Assembly (NCBI GenBank): GCA_011947345.1
Contig: JAAVTG010000073.1
Location: forward strand, 1 to 51,661
Direction: 5' to 3'
Length of the DNA: 51,661 bases
Source of the DNA: Phytophthora quininea
Taxonomy: Eukaryota > Oomycota > Peronosporomycetes > Peronosporales > Peronosporaceae
Shown: positions 22,341 to 33,873 of the stretch, in pieces
Numbering within the stretch: position 1 is the stretch's first letter
Layout of the letters: every line of letters starts with the position of its first letter
Notes under the pieces: model-generated
Told to the model about the DNA's origin: nothing
What the model saw: the letters and a program-made list of their open reading frames with translations, nothing else
The model's database searches: none
Translations under genes and position numbers: made by a program

Positions 22341-23445
22341 TCATTTGCTTTTGCTCTCGTTGTCGTCGTCGGCCTGTGCCGATGCCGACGCGCTGGTCGA
22401 GTCTTGGCAGGCTTCGGTCGTGTTGCCGCCAGTGTAGTCGGCTTTGCTCTCCTCGTGTGCCTCCAGCTGACGCTTCTCCTCCCGCTGCGAGTACTCGAGC
22501 AGCCCCTGCATAATCTGCTGCCGGTGCTGCTCAATCTCTAGCAAGCGCGTCATGGCGATCTGCTCGCATCGCCGCATCTCCGTCGCCTCCAGGGCGATAG
22601 CGGCGGCGGCAGCGAGAATGGGCTCTGCTGCGTCCTCGTCGGAAGTCAGTTGCAGCTGGTTGAGGAGCTGCGTCATTTTCTCGCCAAGGTTTTCTACCGC
22701 TTTCATTAGCACCGGGTCGTGAACTGCAATCGGGTGTCGCCCAGAGCCTGCTGCGTGCAAGCACCGAGCACGATGCAGTCGTAAAATGTTAGTGCTGCTG
22801 CACAGGAACAGCACGATCGGCATTTTCCTCACTGTCTTTACCTTTCGAAGACAGTGAATCTTCTCGCACTCCATCTAGAGTTTTTGCCTGCGTCGCTACG
22901 ATGGCATCCTCACTAGTCTGCTCCGTTGCAGCGGCCCGGACCAAAGAATCCAGCGCTTCATGCCGCGGCTGTGTCGATGAAGGTGTCGTTCCTGTCGTCG
23001 TTGTCGTTGCCGCTGTTGCCGGTGACGGCGTCACCCTCCTCCGCTTGACCGCCGTGGTCGAGTACACATCGCGCAAGGTGTCCCAATACACGGTATGCGC
23101 CACCTCGCTCGCGGCCACAACGCGGTCCACTCGTTGCTGGAAAGACTGCTGTTCCGGAACTGTTCGCTCCACTTCATCGTTGCCGTCAGTATCGACGCTG
23201 GGGGCCAAGGAAATGCCGTCTATCTCTAGCAAGCGATCGATGGACTCACGGATCCGCGCGCTCCAGTCTCGGTCTCCAGTGCTGCTTCTACTCTCCTGTC
23301 GGCTATCCTGTAGCGGTGACTGAGCAACCACTACTCGTGTCGACGAGCTCTCCGCGGCATCGAAACCTGTCGGCGTCTGCGAATATTGTCACCAAGACGG
23401 AGACGCGGAGAAGTCGACGGCCGGAAGTCCACGTACCTGGTTCAT
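22341..23445 (-). CDS. Unrecognised protein, paralogue of the gene at 48839-49936
   Basis: Three exons fit: a tiny first exon 23437-23445 (MNQ, donor GTACGT), then 22815-23376, then 22341-22750. The last intron, 22751-22814, has a CACTAAC branch site, and phases agree (0, then 1). The protein shares VYWDTLRDVYS with the EYWGTLRDVYTPSG of the second gene. Like it, it has a low-complexity Thr/Ser middle and a C-terminal predicted helix rich in Glu/Gln/Arg (RLLEIEQHRQQIMQGLLEY). No known domain recognised. The left arm of the large inverted duplication starts only 100 bp upstream of its start codon, so its promoter may have been altered by that event. Confidence 0.6.
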
Positions 23446-24082
23446 GGGGCGGTTTTCATCGCTAGCGAGGAGGGGAATTACGATCACCTGCCAGGCGACA
23501 GACATGCACAAAGGGAAGAAGACCCAACGCAAACACACACAGGTCGTCATCTTTCTGCCGATCCATCGAAAACAATGGGGTGGCAGCGCCGTGTTCTGCG
23601 CTGTTCTTGCACTAGTCAGAGCGCTGCCTACCCTGTGTCGGCCACTGCCGATGAAACTCACCTGCCACGTGACCTGGGGCATCGTTCTCGCCGTCGGGGC
23701 GCCGCATTGGGAGAGACAGCAATGGCAAGAAATGGAGCTCTTCTCGTTTTAGTGGATCTGGGGCGTCTTTGCAACTGTAGCAAAAAGGCAAGGCTTGGCA
23801 AGACAAGATATTGAGAGTGACGGCCCGGAAAGAGGTGAATAAGCCGTCGTTGGTGGATTGCCGGCCAAATAAAGTCTGCTTCTTGGTTGTTGTGGTATGA
23901 CTGTCGGTAGAGGTCTCAGAAGCGGGCAAATACCTATCCATTTGTATACGGCGAGAAAATTAGGTCGCAATCTTTCGAGAACAGCACATGTCGCAGATAT
24001 TCAGTCTCGCAAACACTCCGATTTATGTTTTGTGTCAAACAGATACGTAAACCGGACTATTTTGCGCTATTTTGCGGTGATC

Positions 24083-25383
24083 ATGGACGGCATTTCCGCC
24101 GAGCTGCTGCGCACCGCCGTCTACGCGTCCACGGACGCGAAATTCCGCCTGCGTGCCGTGCAGCAGCAATGTCAGAAGCTGCAGTTCGTTATGGAGCACC
24201 TCCAGGGCCAAGATCAATCGCGGGCTGCCGCGCAATCGACCAAGCAAGCGGAGACCGACGCCATGCAACAGTCCATCCAGGACGCCATCCGTCGCGCGCG
24301 TCTGATACGCGCCGAGCTGGCGGCCGACAACGACCGAAAAGACGAGAGTGATGGTGAAGAGCAGGACACGCAGTCGCACGCTGAAGATCGGCAGCTGCAG
24401 AGTATTCTCGAGGTAGCCAAGGCTACCAGAGTGGCGACCCGGCAGGAGACCAAGACAGACACCACCCCACAGACGCTACGGGTGGAGTATCCACGCAAGT
24501 TGAAGGCTCTGGAGACACAGTTACAGGAGCTGAGGCGCAGAGAGAAGCACGCGTCGATGCGGTTCGCGTTCTGCTGCAAGATGAGCGAGCACATGTCGAC
24601 GAGTGTCAAGAGGAGAGAGCTGGCCATGCAGAAAGCGAGCGGCAGGATGGACGACGGTCCCGTTATCCAGGTGTCATTCCTAAGCCAAGAAGCGAGACTT
24701 TGCCACGCATACCGGCGCTTAATGACGTTCATGGAGGAGAAGATGGAGCTGCAGTCACAGAAGTTTCGAGATGTGGCCTCTGCTCTGACGTTTTCCAGCG
24801 TGTTTCCCGTTTATCATCGTCTGAAGCAGGTGCACAAGACATTTCACTTTGAGAATTTGGAGTACTAGTAGATGCTAACACTTGTTGGTGTGTTGCTGCA
24901 GGCAAAGAAAATGCTGAGTCTGTTGAATGGAGAGGCCAGCGCGTTCATGGAGCGCGCTCCTCCCCTCCACCAAAGCTGTCGCCTGCTGCCAAGGCCCATC
25001 GCGATGCAGTGCTGGCGAGAATACGCAGGAAGAAGCCGCATGTGCCAGTAGGCGTCGTGGACAATGCCGAAGTGCTGCGTGTTGCCCAGCAGACCCAGTC
25101 GCCGTTGGATATAAATGCAGCGTTGTGGGGAAAGTTTCAGGCAGCGTGGACTGAGCGATCATCCAACGACGAAGCTTCGTCCGACGTGTACGCAACAACC
25201 GTCCGCGAGATCGTCATGACGGAGCTGTCGAATGCCGTGCTATGGTCGTTCAAGACGCACTTTGCCGAGAACTCGGAGCCGCCCGACGCAGCGCAGGTGG
25301 AAGTTGTGATGCGGCTCATTCGCCTCGTGGACTCCGTTGCGCTCTCGCGGGGCCGAACCTACAGGAGCGTCGTTGCTTCGTGA
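24083..25383 (+). CDS. Coiled-coil protein, family not recognised (left copy)
   Basis: Exon 1 24083-24829 begins MDGISAELLRTAVYAS and is rich in Gln/Glu/Arg helix (QAETDAMQQSIQDAIRRARL; KALETQLQELRRREKHASM). The intron 24830-24901 has donor GTGCAC, branch GCTAAC and acceptor CTGCAG. Exon 2 starts AKKMLSLLNGEASAFMERAP, then needs one added C in the run 24962-24965 to continue PPKLSPAAKAHRDAVLARI and a C-terminal half that ends RGRTYRSVVAS. Adding the base gives a continuous protein of about 408 residues. Reading through without splicing stops at 24868. No enzymatic motif seen; function unknown. Confidence 0.7.
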
Positions 25384-25505
25384 TGGCGAGCGTTGCCTTC
25401 AAGGCGCTGAGCAAGTTGTCACCGGCATTGGTTCCCCGCAGACATGAAGTCCCATGGTGACTGTAGGATGTCACTCGCCGTGCAGACACCAAACGCGCAG
25501 AGCAG

Positions 25506-25520
25506 GTTCATTCGCAAAAC
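25506..25520 (+). promoter_or_regulatory. Oomycete Inr-like element of the lipase gene (left arm)
   Basis: GTTCATTCGCAAAAC fits the oomycete initiator pattern and lies about 40 bp before ATG 25559. It supports that start rather than the upstream ATG at 25454. The mirror copy is at 33737-33751 on the minus strand. Confidence 0.45.
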
Positions 25521-25558
25521 CGTCGCGCGTTGCGCACCTCGATCCAAGCTCGCCCGCC

Positions 25559-27708
25559 ATGCAGGGCGGCTCGCCAATGAGCAAGAAGCGCAGTCTGGAG
25601 GATTTGCAGCGAGCGCTGAGGGAGGAAGCAGCGTGGAAGGACTCGAACCGGATCGCGCAGTTCGTGGCCAATGTGGTGGGCGGCTCCCTCGTCGTGCTGG
25701 GGCTCGGCAGCTACTTGCTGAACGTGGCGCTGGATAAAGTCGCGGACGCACCGGCACACCTAGACGAGTATATGCAGTATTGCCGCAGTGTTCTGGGCGC
25801 GCTGTCGGACGAGGCCATTGCAGAGTTCTGGACGGTGGTGCACACCGTCCGGGACAGCAAGCTCGAGGATTTTTCAGACCCGCAAGCGGTCGCGCGGCCG
25901 TTGGTGCTGCTGGTGTTGGTTGCTGTCGTGCTGCTGCTGCTGCGCAAATACAAGTGGGTGGGCTGGTTCTGCGGCCTGCAGATTGTGATTATCTTGCAAT
26001 GGATCATTGCACTGTACCAAATGGCTCGCATCGTGGTCTCACTGACGCTGTACGTGGCCGTGAAGGTGGTCAAGCAGGTGCTTTCGATTGCAAGACTTGT
26101 GTTTGTGAGCATGTTCCGCGTACGGGACAAGCAGGCCGAGGCGCTGCGGCGGCTCATGAAAACCACCAAGAGTTATCGCGAGTGGAAGCAGATGGCGCAG
26201 TACTTGGACGTCTTGGAAGGCAAGAACGACTGGAAAACTACACTGCGACCAGAGGACACCGAACACTGCGATTTCGAGCAAATGCGTCGCAATGTGGAGA
26301 CACTAACACGCGCTCTTGATGAGGGGGAAAATGTCAATGTGGACGAGCTGCGCTACATCGTCGCGTCTGTTGTCATGCGAGATGAACTGGGCGTGGACGC
26401 GCCAAGTCTCCATCTAGAATGCAACTCCGGCACCAAGACGGCGATCACAAAGTACAATGCACTGGTGATTCGAGCGTTGGATGCTCTTGCAAACATGAGC
26501 GATGAGAAGTTCTCTCGCGATGAAAAAGTCCGCTTCTTCCGTCGGATGAAGCAGTCGTTCGGCTCTACTGCGCTGTGTCTAAGTGGTGGTGGCGCCATTG
26601 CAATGTATCACATGGGCGTCATCCGTGCGCTGCTGGATGCGGATGTATTGCCTAACGTGATCTCTGGGTCTTCAGGTGGTTCTATCACTGCAGCGTTTGC
26701 TGCCTGCAGAACGAACGCTGAGCTGTTGAACGACGTTTTAGTGAGCGATATCTCCACGCGATACTTTCCCTTGGGTATCCGTTGGTTCCCCCGCTTTTGG
26801 AGCAGCTCGCGCACTGCGTTAAAACTGGTTTCCTTGTGGCTTCATCCGAGTTTGAGCACACGACGGAGCACTACTACAGCGAGCCTATGAATGCCGAGGA
26901 CAAGAGTATGTATTACACGTTTCAGGACGCCTTCCTCAAGACCGGGCGCCACGTGTGTATCACGGTGTCTGCGTCTGACATTACGGGCCACAAAGGACCG
27001 AAGAAACTGCTTCTGAGCCATATCAACACGCCTCACGTGCTACTTTGGAGCGCTGTTGCTGTGTCGTGCTCTCTCCCGGGCATTATGAAAGGGAAGCAGC
27101 TCATGGCAAGAGATTACCAAGGAAATATCGTCCCATACGCGGCGCTGAACAAGGAGTGGGTCGACGGCAGCATTCAGCACGACTTGCCGATGGAAACCAT
27201 GGCTAGCGGCTTCGATGTGACCAACTTCATCGTCTCGCAAGTGAACCCTCACGTGGTGCCTTTCGTTGGAGATGATGTGGACAAGCCCAATTTCCGCAAG
27301 AGTGTGTTTCACAAGCTGGAGAGTGTGATTGCTGCAGATGTGCGCCACCGTCTCAAGATGCTGGCGTTCCTAGGACTCTTCCCCAAGATCTACGGCCACC
27401 AGTTCAGCTCGTACCTCAAGCAAAACTTCTCTGGGAACGTGACGATTATCCCCGACTTTCGCTTCCTGGAATCAGTTGGCATTAAGGCGATTTTGAACCC
27501 CACAGTCCAAGACATGGCGCACTACATCGAAGGCGGCCAGCGTGCAGTGTGGCCCAAGCTGGCGTACATTCGCCATCTCTGCAGCATTGAAAAGTGTCTG
27601 GATCACCATCTGGAGCAAATGATTGGCGCCTCTGGGTATTCCTACACGAACTGGTTGCACCCAAACTCGACGAAGGTCGACGATGGCAAGAAAGTGAAAA
27701 CCAACTAG
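25559..27708 (+). CDS. SDP1/TGL-like patatin-domain triacylglycerol lipase (left copy)
   Basis: Releases fatty acids from stored triacylglycerol, by family analogy on lipid droplets. Order: MQGGSPMSKK start; two hydrophobic segments (VVGGSLVVLGLGSYLL; LVLLVLVAVVLLLL) before a DUF3336-like region (REWKQMAQYLDVLEGKNDWK); patatin oxyanion motif CLSGGGA (about 26,580); nucleophile GSSGG (about 26,668); catalytic Asp in WVDGS (about 27,160). So the Ser-Asp dyad is intact. One C is missing from the run 26788-26792: with it, WFP continues PLLEQLAHCVKTGFL; without it the frame ends at 26890. The same break is in the right-arm copy. Corrected length is about 716 residues, normal for the family. Confidence 0.85.
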
Positions 27709-27995
27709 AACGGACCTGTTAGCCTGGAATGGATGCTGCTGTGTGACGTGATATTACCAGTATCTGCCAACGTCATAAATGGCAACATCTTTCATCAGCC
27801 AAAAATCCAGGCGTTGCAGTCTGAGATAGTTATGAAGTCGACCAGGTGGTCGTAAACTGCTTCACTAGCGTGTTTACTACCAGCACCACAAACGATATTC
27901 GTGAGCAATGCCACGGTCTAGACAACTTCACTTTCACTTCGCCGCTGCACCTCGCAATCCCGCCCAGTTCAACTACTAGCTCAAGCAAAGCAAGA

Positions 27996-28214
27996 ATGTG
28001 CGTTGTTCTTCTCATCCCGCTGTGCCACTATTGCGTCCGGCGCTGTCGTGGAAATAAGGAGGACAGTTCAAACAACGACGACCACCGCGATGAACGCCGC
28101 TCCGATCAAGCCACGCCGCCTCCGATCCAAGTTGTCGCGGTTCCTCCGCTTAAATCTCCCTACAGTCCAAGCAGTCCTGACGATGTGCCAAGGGTTCAAG
28201 CTGCGGCACCTTGA
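27996..28214 (+). CDS. Small protein with hydrophobic start and basic/Pro-rich body (left copy)
   Basis: 72 residues beginning MCVVLLIPLCHYCVRRCRG, then Asp/Asn/Arg-rich and Pro-rich text. The layout, a short aliphatic stretch directly followed by Arg/Cys, resembles the MGVLLLLGLLRRRANRK proteins of this region. All have a TCACTTT-type 5' element 60-70 bp or less before the ATG. Function unknown. Identical copy at 31045-31263. Confidence 0.45.
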   Translation: MCVVLLIPLCHYCVRRCRGNKEDSSNNDDHRDERRSDQATPPPIQVVAVPPLKSPYSPSSPDDVPRVQAAAP

Positions 28215-28614
28215 GTCTCCGCAACAGAGTCGGTTAAGCGCTAGTAGACATGGTCCTAGAAGCATTGTATACCACAGTACAGTAATGCCATTTTCCATAC
28301 AAAACTTATCGACGTGTTAACATTCCATACCTTCATACACTATGGATAGAGCCTCTAGTGTGCCCGAAGGAAGGTGCTAGTCTAGCCAGATATGCCAGTT
28401 ATCGGAGCACTACTGCATCAACGACATGCTCCAGTGGCAGCTCAAAACGGGCGCTTACAGGCAGTCAAATGGGTAACCGAAAACTATGTGGGCTTTTGCT
28501 AGCTAGCGAAGACCACGCATTGTTAGCACAGCATTAGCAACATGAATGAAACGAGCTTCCTTCATTCTGTGGTGTTATGATATGCTGTAAAGGGTTGTGT
28601 CTTCATGATGCGCT

Positions 28615-28920
28615 CTACACCGTCACGTTTGTCGCGGCCAGCTTCTGACAAGCGGGGTCGTACACTGGTTGTGGTGCTAGAGCCGGCATGGCAGAAGCCG
28701 TCGTGGTCATGACCGGAGATGTAGGCTGCGCCATCGGAGCCATGATGACCGGGACGGCGGTCGGGGCTGGGCAGTGTGGGTGACGGCGACGCCATTGGCG
28801 CTGCCGCCTGCACTGGCGGCGGTACTCGCGCTGCAGCTCGCGGTCGTAGTCGTCCTGGCAGTCGCGGTTCTTACGGTTGGCGCGACGACGCAGCAGACCG
28901 AGGAGGAGGAGGACGCCCAT
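28615..28920 (-). CDS. Small Arg-rich protein, unit copy 1
   Basis: 101 residues: MGVLLLLGLLRRRANRK, an Arg-dense stretch (YRRQCRRQRQWRRRH), then a Pro/Ala/Thr tail ending ACQKLAATNVTV. It looks like a short signal-anchor or amphipathic N-terminus followed by a basic segment; I do not recognise the family. The same unit occurs at 30338-30643 and 37338-37643, and a divergent relative is at 29401-29589. Confidence 0.5.
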   Translation of the reverse strand: MGVLLLLGLLRRRANRKNRDCQDDYDRELQREYRRQCRRQRQWRRRHPHCPAPTAVPVIMAPMAQPTSPVMTTTASAMPALAPQPVYDPACQKLAATNVTV

Positions 28921-29244
28921 GGTTGGGTAGGAGGAGGTGGGGGTGGCTGTGCGGGTGGTTTGAGTAGTCGAAGGCGAAAGCCAAAGTGAGTGAGACCTGG
29001 CTGCTTGGACGCGGGTGCAAGTTCGTGTTGCGGTGCGGTTTTCGACTGGGTCAATGTATGGTGCGTGAGCCGGGGCGGCAGTAATCAGCCAAGCGGCGTG
29101 ATCACGACAATCCAGCAGCAGTGCGAGCCACTTTGTGGCGCACAATCCAGCTGTCTACTTTGCTTTGCTTTGACGGCTCTGCTCGGTATAGCGCTGAACC
29201 ACCAAGGCATTGTTGTTGAGGCTGGATGTTTGAGGAAGTGCGGT

Positions 29245-30013
29245 GCAGCTATTATTGTGAGATGAGCTGTCTTCGTAGTTGTTTGATTGCCGTGATCATG
29301 TCGCTTCTTGATTAGCGCCGAGAAGGCTCGACCTGCAGCGAGTGCGGTCGTTCACTTTGCTTTTTCTCTTCAGCTTCTCACCCCGCCCTGGAACCCGGCA
29401 ATGGGTGCCCTCCTCCTGCTCAGTCTCATTCATCGCATCAGTCGTCGTCCCTGCGCTCACGACCACCGGCGCAAAATCGTCGACAGGACAAACCTTTGTC
29501 CGATACCAACGCTGACACAACTCCAGACAACAGACAACGCTAGATGCCAAAAGCTGGGAACAACAAGAAGTTTTGTGGAGGCAACTTGAAAAGTAAATCA
29601 ATGCACGAATCAGACAACAATATTTCCAATGAGCTGAGAGAGCTTTTGTATCATTCGTCGGCGTTATCGGGACGCATTCGCCGTGATCAACTACGGATAC
29701 GACGCTGTCGGAGTTGAAGGAACTTGTACGAGATAAGCAGAAGACAAGAAAGGTGGAAGTAACAAGCTGAAGATGTGCCTGGCCAAGGCGACTGCGTTGT
29801 CGAGAAGCTGCAAACTACTGCGAGCTACGCTTTACCGGTTTCAAAAACGTCGGGGTGATAGAATTCGCGGAGCTCAGGGAAGCGAAGACCAAAGTCAGGG
29901 AGAACGCAGGCAATGGTCATGCGGCGGACGCGGTTGTTGTTATCTTTGGTGAGGTTGAGATTGACATCTATGAGGTAGAAGGTCAAACGAGGTTTACGGA
30001 TAAACTACTACTT
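29245..30013. other. Spacer between the arms of the inverted duplication
   Basis: 769 bp of single-copy sequence between the two arms. It holds a divergent relative of the small-ORF unit at 29401-29589; 29590-30013 holds nothing I can support beyond an unremarkable ORF. Confidence 0.6.
29401..29589 (+). CDS. Divergent small-protein paralogue in the spacer
   Basis: 62 residues, MGALLLLSLIHRISRRP at the start and ARCQKLGTT near the end. These match MGVLLLLGLL and ACQKLAATN of the 101-residue unit, but most of the Arg-rich middle is missing. The 5' flank also resembles the unit (TCACTTTGCTTTTTC before the ATG). It is therefore an older relative of the duplicated unit rather than chance. Confidence 0.45.
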   Translation: MGALLLLSLIHRISRRPCAHDHRRKIVDRTNLCPIPTLTQLQTTDNARCQKLGTTRSFVEAT

Positions 30014-30337
30014 ACCGCACTTCCTCAAACATCCAGCCTCAACAACAATGCCTTGGTGGTTCAGCGCTATACCGAGCAGAGCCGTCAAAGCAAAGCAAAG
30101 TAGACAGCTGGATTGTGCGCCACAAAGTGGCTCGCATTGCTGCTGGATTGTCGTGATCACGCCGCTTGGCTGATTACTGCCGCCCCGGCTCACGCACCAT
30201 ACATTGACCCAGTCGAAAACCGCACCGCAACACGAACTTGCACCCGCGTCCAAGCAGCCAGGTCTCACTCACTTTGGCTTTCGCCTTCGACTACTCAAAC
30301 CACCCGCACAGCCACCCCCACCTCCTCCTACCCAACC

Positions 30338-30643
30338 ATGGGCGTCCTCCTCCTCCTCGGTCTGCTGCGTCGTCGCGCCAACCGTAAGAACCGCGACTGC
30401 CAGGACGACTACGACCGCGAGCTGCAGCGCGAGTACCGCCGCCAGTGCAGGCGGCAGCGCCAATGGCGTCGCCGTCACCCACACTGCCCAGCCCCGACCG
30501 CCGTCCCGGTCATCATGGCTCCGATGGCGCAGCCTACATCTCCGGTCATGACCACGACGGCTTCTGCCATGCCGGCTCTAGCACCACAACCAGTGTACGA
30601 CCCCGCTTGTCAGAAGCTGGCCGCGACAAACGTGACGGTGTAG
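30338..30643 (+). CDS. Small Arg-rich protein, unit copy 2
   Basis: Protein identical to copy 1 at 28615-28920. The upstream TCACTTTGGCTTTCGCC (30269-30285) looks like an oomycete initiator region 53-69 bp before the ATG. It has no recognised domain. Confidence 0.5.
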   Translation: MGVLLLLGLLRRRANRKNRDCQDDYDRELQREYRRQCRRQRQWRRRHPHCPAPTAVPVIMAPMAQPTSPVMTTTASAMPALAPQPVYDPACQKLAATNVTV

Positions 30644-31044
30644 AGCGCATCATGAAGACACAACCCTTTTACAGCATATCATAACACCACAGAATGAAGG
30701 AAGCTCGTTTCATTCATGTTGCTAATGCTGTGCTAACAATGCGTGGTCTTCGCTAGCTAGCAAAAGCCCACATAGTTTTCGGTTACCCATTTGACTGCCT
30801 GTAAGCGCCCGTTTTGAGCTGCCACTGGAGCATGTCGTTGATGCAGTAGTGCTCCGATAACTGGCATATCTGGCTAGACTAGCACCTTCCTTCGGGCACA
30901 CTAGAGGCTCTATCCATAGTGTATGAAGGTATGGAATGTTAACACGTCGATAAGTTTTGTATGGAAAATGGCATTACTGTACTGTGGTATACAATGCTTC
31001 TAGGACCATGTCTACTAGCGCTTAACCGACTCTGTTGCGGAGAC

Positions 31045-31263
31045 TCAAGGTGCCGCAGCTTGAACCCTTGGCACATCGTCAGGACTGCTTGGACTGTAGG
31101 GAGATTTAAGCGGAGGAACCGCGACAACTTGGATCGGAGGCGGCGTGGCTTGATCGGAGCGGCGTTCATCGCGGTGGTCGTCGTTGTTTGAACTGTCCTC
31201 CTTATTTCCACGACAGCGCCGGACGCAATAGTGGCACAGCGGGATGAGAAGAACAACGCACAT
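31045..31263 (-). CDS. Small protein with hydrophobic start (right copy)
   Basis: Identical in protein sequence to 27996-28214, on the opposite strand in the right arm. Confidence 0.45.
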   Translation of the reverse strand: MCVVLLIPLCHYCVRRCRGNKEDSSNNDDHRDERRSDQATPPPIQVVAVPPLKSPYSPSSPDDVPRVQAAAP

Positions 31264-31549
31264 TCTTGCTTTGCTTGAGCTAGTAGTTGAACTGGGCGGG
31301 ATTGCGAGGTGCAGCGGCGAAGTGAAAGTGAAGTTGTCTAGACCGTGGCATTGCTCACGAATATCGTTTGTGGTGCTGGTAGTAAACACGCTAGTGAAGC
31401 AGTTTACGACCACCTGGTCGACTTCATAACTATCTCAGACTGCAACGCCTGGATTTTTGGCTGATGAAAGATGTTGCCATTTATGACGTTGGCAGATACT
31501 GGTAATATCACGTCACACAGCAGCATCCATTCAGGCTAACAGGTCCGTT

Positions 31550-33698
31550 CTAGTTGGTTTTCACTTTCTTGCCATCGTCGACCTTCGTCGAGTTTGGGTG
31601 CAACCAGTTCGTGTAGGAATACCCAGAGGCGCCAATCATTTGCTCCAGATGGTGATCCAGACACTTTTCAATGCTGCAGAGATGGCGAATGTACGCCAGC
31701 TTGGGCCACACTGCACGCTGGCCGCCTTCGATGTAGTGCGCCATGTCTTGGACTGTGGGGTTCAAAATCGCCTTAATGCCAACTGATTCCAGGAAGCGAA
31801 AGTCGGGGATAATCGTCACGTTCCCAGAGAAGTTTTGCTTGAGGTACGAGCTGAACTGGTGGCCGTAGATCTTGGGGAAGAGTCCTAGGAACGCCAGCAT
31901 CTTGAGACGGTGGCGCACATCTGCAGCAATCACACTCTCCAGCTTGTGAAACACACTCTTGCGGAAATTGGGCTTGTCCACATCATCTCCAACGAAAGGC
32001 ACCACGTGAGGGTTCACTTGCGAGACGATGAAGTTGGTCACATCGAAGCCGCTAGCCATGGTTTCCATCGGCAAGTCGTGCTGAATGCTGCCGTCGACCC
32101 ACTCCTTGTTCAGCGCCGCGTATGGGACGATATTTCCTTGGTAATCTCTTGCCATGAGCTGCTTCCCTTTCATAATGCCCGGGAGAGAGCACGACACAGC
32201 AACAGCGCTCCAAAGTAGCACGTGAGGCGTGTTGATATGGCTCAGAAGCAGTTTCTTCGGTCCTTTGTGGCCCGTAATGTCAGACGCAGACACCGTGATA
32301 CACACGTGGCGCCCGGTCTTGAGGAAGGCGTCCTGAAACGTGTAATACATACTCTTGTCCTCGGCATTCATAGGCTCGCTGTAGTAGTGCTCCGTCGTGT
32401 GCTCAAACTCGGATGAAGCCACAAGGAAACCAGTTTTAACGCAGTGCGCGAGCTGCTCCAAAAGCGGGGGAACCAACGGATACCCAAGGGAAAGTATCGC
32501 GTGGAGATATCGCTCACTAAAACGTCGTTCAACAGCTCAGCGTTCGTTCTGCAGGCAGCAAACGCTGCAGTGATAGAACCACCTGAAGACCCAGAGATCA
32601 CGTTAGGCAATACATCCGCATCCAGCAGCGCACGGATGACGCCCATGTGATACATTGCAATGGCGCCACCACCACTTAGACACAGCGCAGTAGAGCCGAA
32701 CGACTGCTTCATCCGACGGAAGAAGCGGACTTTTTCATCGCGAGAGAACTTCTCATCGCTCATGTTTGCAAGAGCATCCAACGCTCGAATCACCAGTGCA
32801 TTGTACTTTGTGATCGCCGTCTTGGTGCCGGAGTTGCATTCTAGATGGAGACTTGGCGCGTCCACGCCCAGTTCATCTCGCATGACAACAGACGCGACGA
32901 TGTAGCGCAGCTCGTCCACATTGACATTTTCCCCTCATCAAGAGCGCGTGTTAGTGTCTCCACATTGCGACGCATTTGCTCGAAATCGCAGTGTTCGGTG
33001 TCCTCTGGTCGCAGTGTAGTTTTCCAGTCGTTCTTGCCTTCCAAGACGTCCAAGTACTGCGCCATCTGCTTCCACTCGCGATAACTCTTGGTGGTTTTCA
33101 TGAGCCGCCGCAGCGCCTCGGCCTGCTTGTCCCGTACGCGGAACATGCTCACAAACACAAGTCTTGCAATCGAAAGCACCTGCTTGACCACCTTCACGGC
33201 CACGTACAGCGTCAGTGAGACCACGATGCGAGCCATTTGGTACAGTGCAATGATCCATTGCAAGATAATCACAATCTGCAGGCCGCAGAACCAGCCCACC
33301 CACTTGTATTTGCGCAGCAGCAGCAGCACGACAGCAACCAACACCAGCAGCACCAACGGCCGCGCGACCGCTTGCGGGTCTGAAAAATCCTCGAGCTTGC
33401 TGTCCCGGACGGTGTGCACCACCGTCCAGAACTCTGCAATGGCCTCGTCCGACAGCGCGCCCAGAACACTGCGGCAATACTGCATATACTCGTCTAGGTG
33501 TGCCGGTGCGTCCGCGACTTTATCCAGCGCCACGTTCAGCAAGTAGCTGCCGAGCCCCAGCACGACGAGGGAGCCGCCCACCACATTGGCCACGAACTGC
33601 GCGATCCGGTTCGAGTCCTTCCACGCTGCTTCCTCCCTCAGCGCTCGCTGCAAATCCTCCAGACTGCGCTTCTTGCTCATTGGCGAGCCGCCCTGCAT
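31550..33698 (-). CDS. SDP1/TGL-like triacylglycerol lipase (right copy)
   Basis: Mirror of 25559-27708 with the same GGG oxyanion region, GSSGG nucleophile and WVDGS aspartate. It carries the shared break in the C/G run at 32467-32471. It also has an extra one: the run of five G in the left copy (26323-26327) is only four here (32931-32934), so the frame turns to KMSMWTSC after LDEG. If real, this copy is inactive. If it is a run-length error, there are two working lipase genes. Confidence 0.8.
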
Positions 33699-33873
33699 GG
33701 CGGGCGAGCTTGGATCGAGGTGCGCAACGCGCGACGGTTTTGCGAATGAACCTGCTCTGCGCGTTTGGTGTCTGCACGGCGAGTGACATCCTACAGTCAC
33801 CATGGGACTTCATGTCTGCGGGGAACCAATGCCGGTGACAACTTGCTCAGCGCCTTGAAGGCAACGCTCGCCA

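Larger units (their letters stand above)
23545..29244 (+). repeat. Left arm of a 5.7-kb inverted duplication
   Basis: This segment is the near-perfect reverse complement of 30014-35711. Positions pair so that left plus right coordinates total 59256-59259. Arms differ by four one-base run-length changes and about nine substitutions, all the substitutions I saw being left of about 24490. It contains a coiled-coil gene, an SDP1-like lipase gene and two small ORFs. The outer 540 bp (23545-24082) hold no supportable gene; 27709-27995 and 28215-28614 hold none either. Confidence 0.9.

Noticed and set aside
25454..25558. Upstream ATG at 25454 as the lipase start
   Set aside because: It lies before the Inr-like element at 25506-25520 and adds a non-conserved Arg/Ser-rich stretch; ATG 25559 fits better.
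29245..30013. Spacer of the palindrome as a replication origin or centromere-like sequence
   Set aside because: No AT-rich or repeated structure beyond a small ORF; nothing in the sequence supports it.
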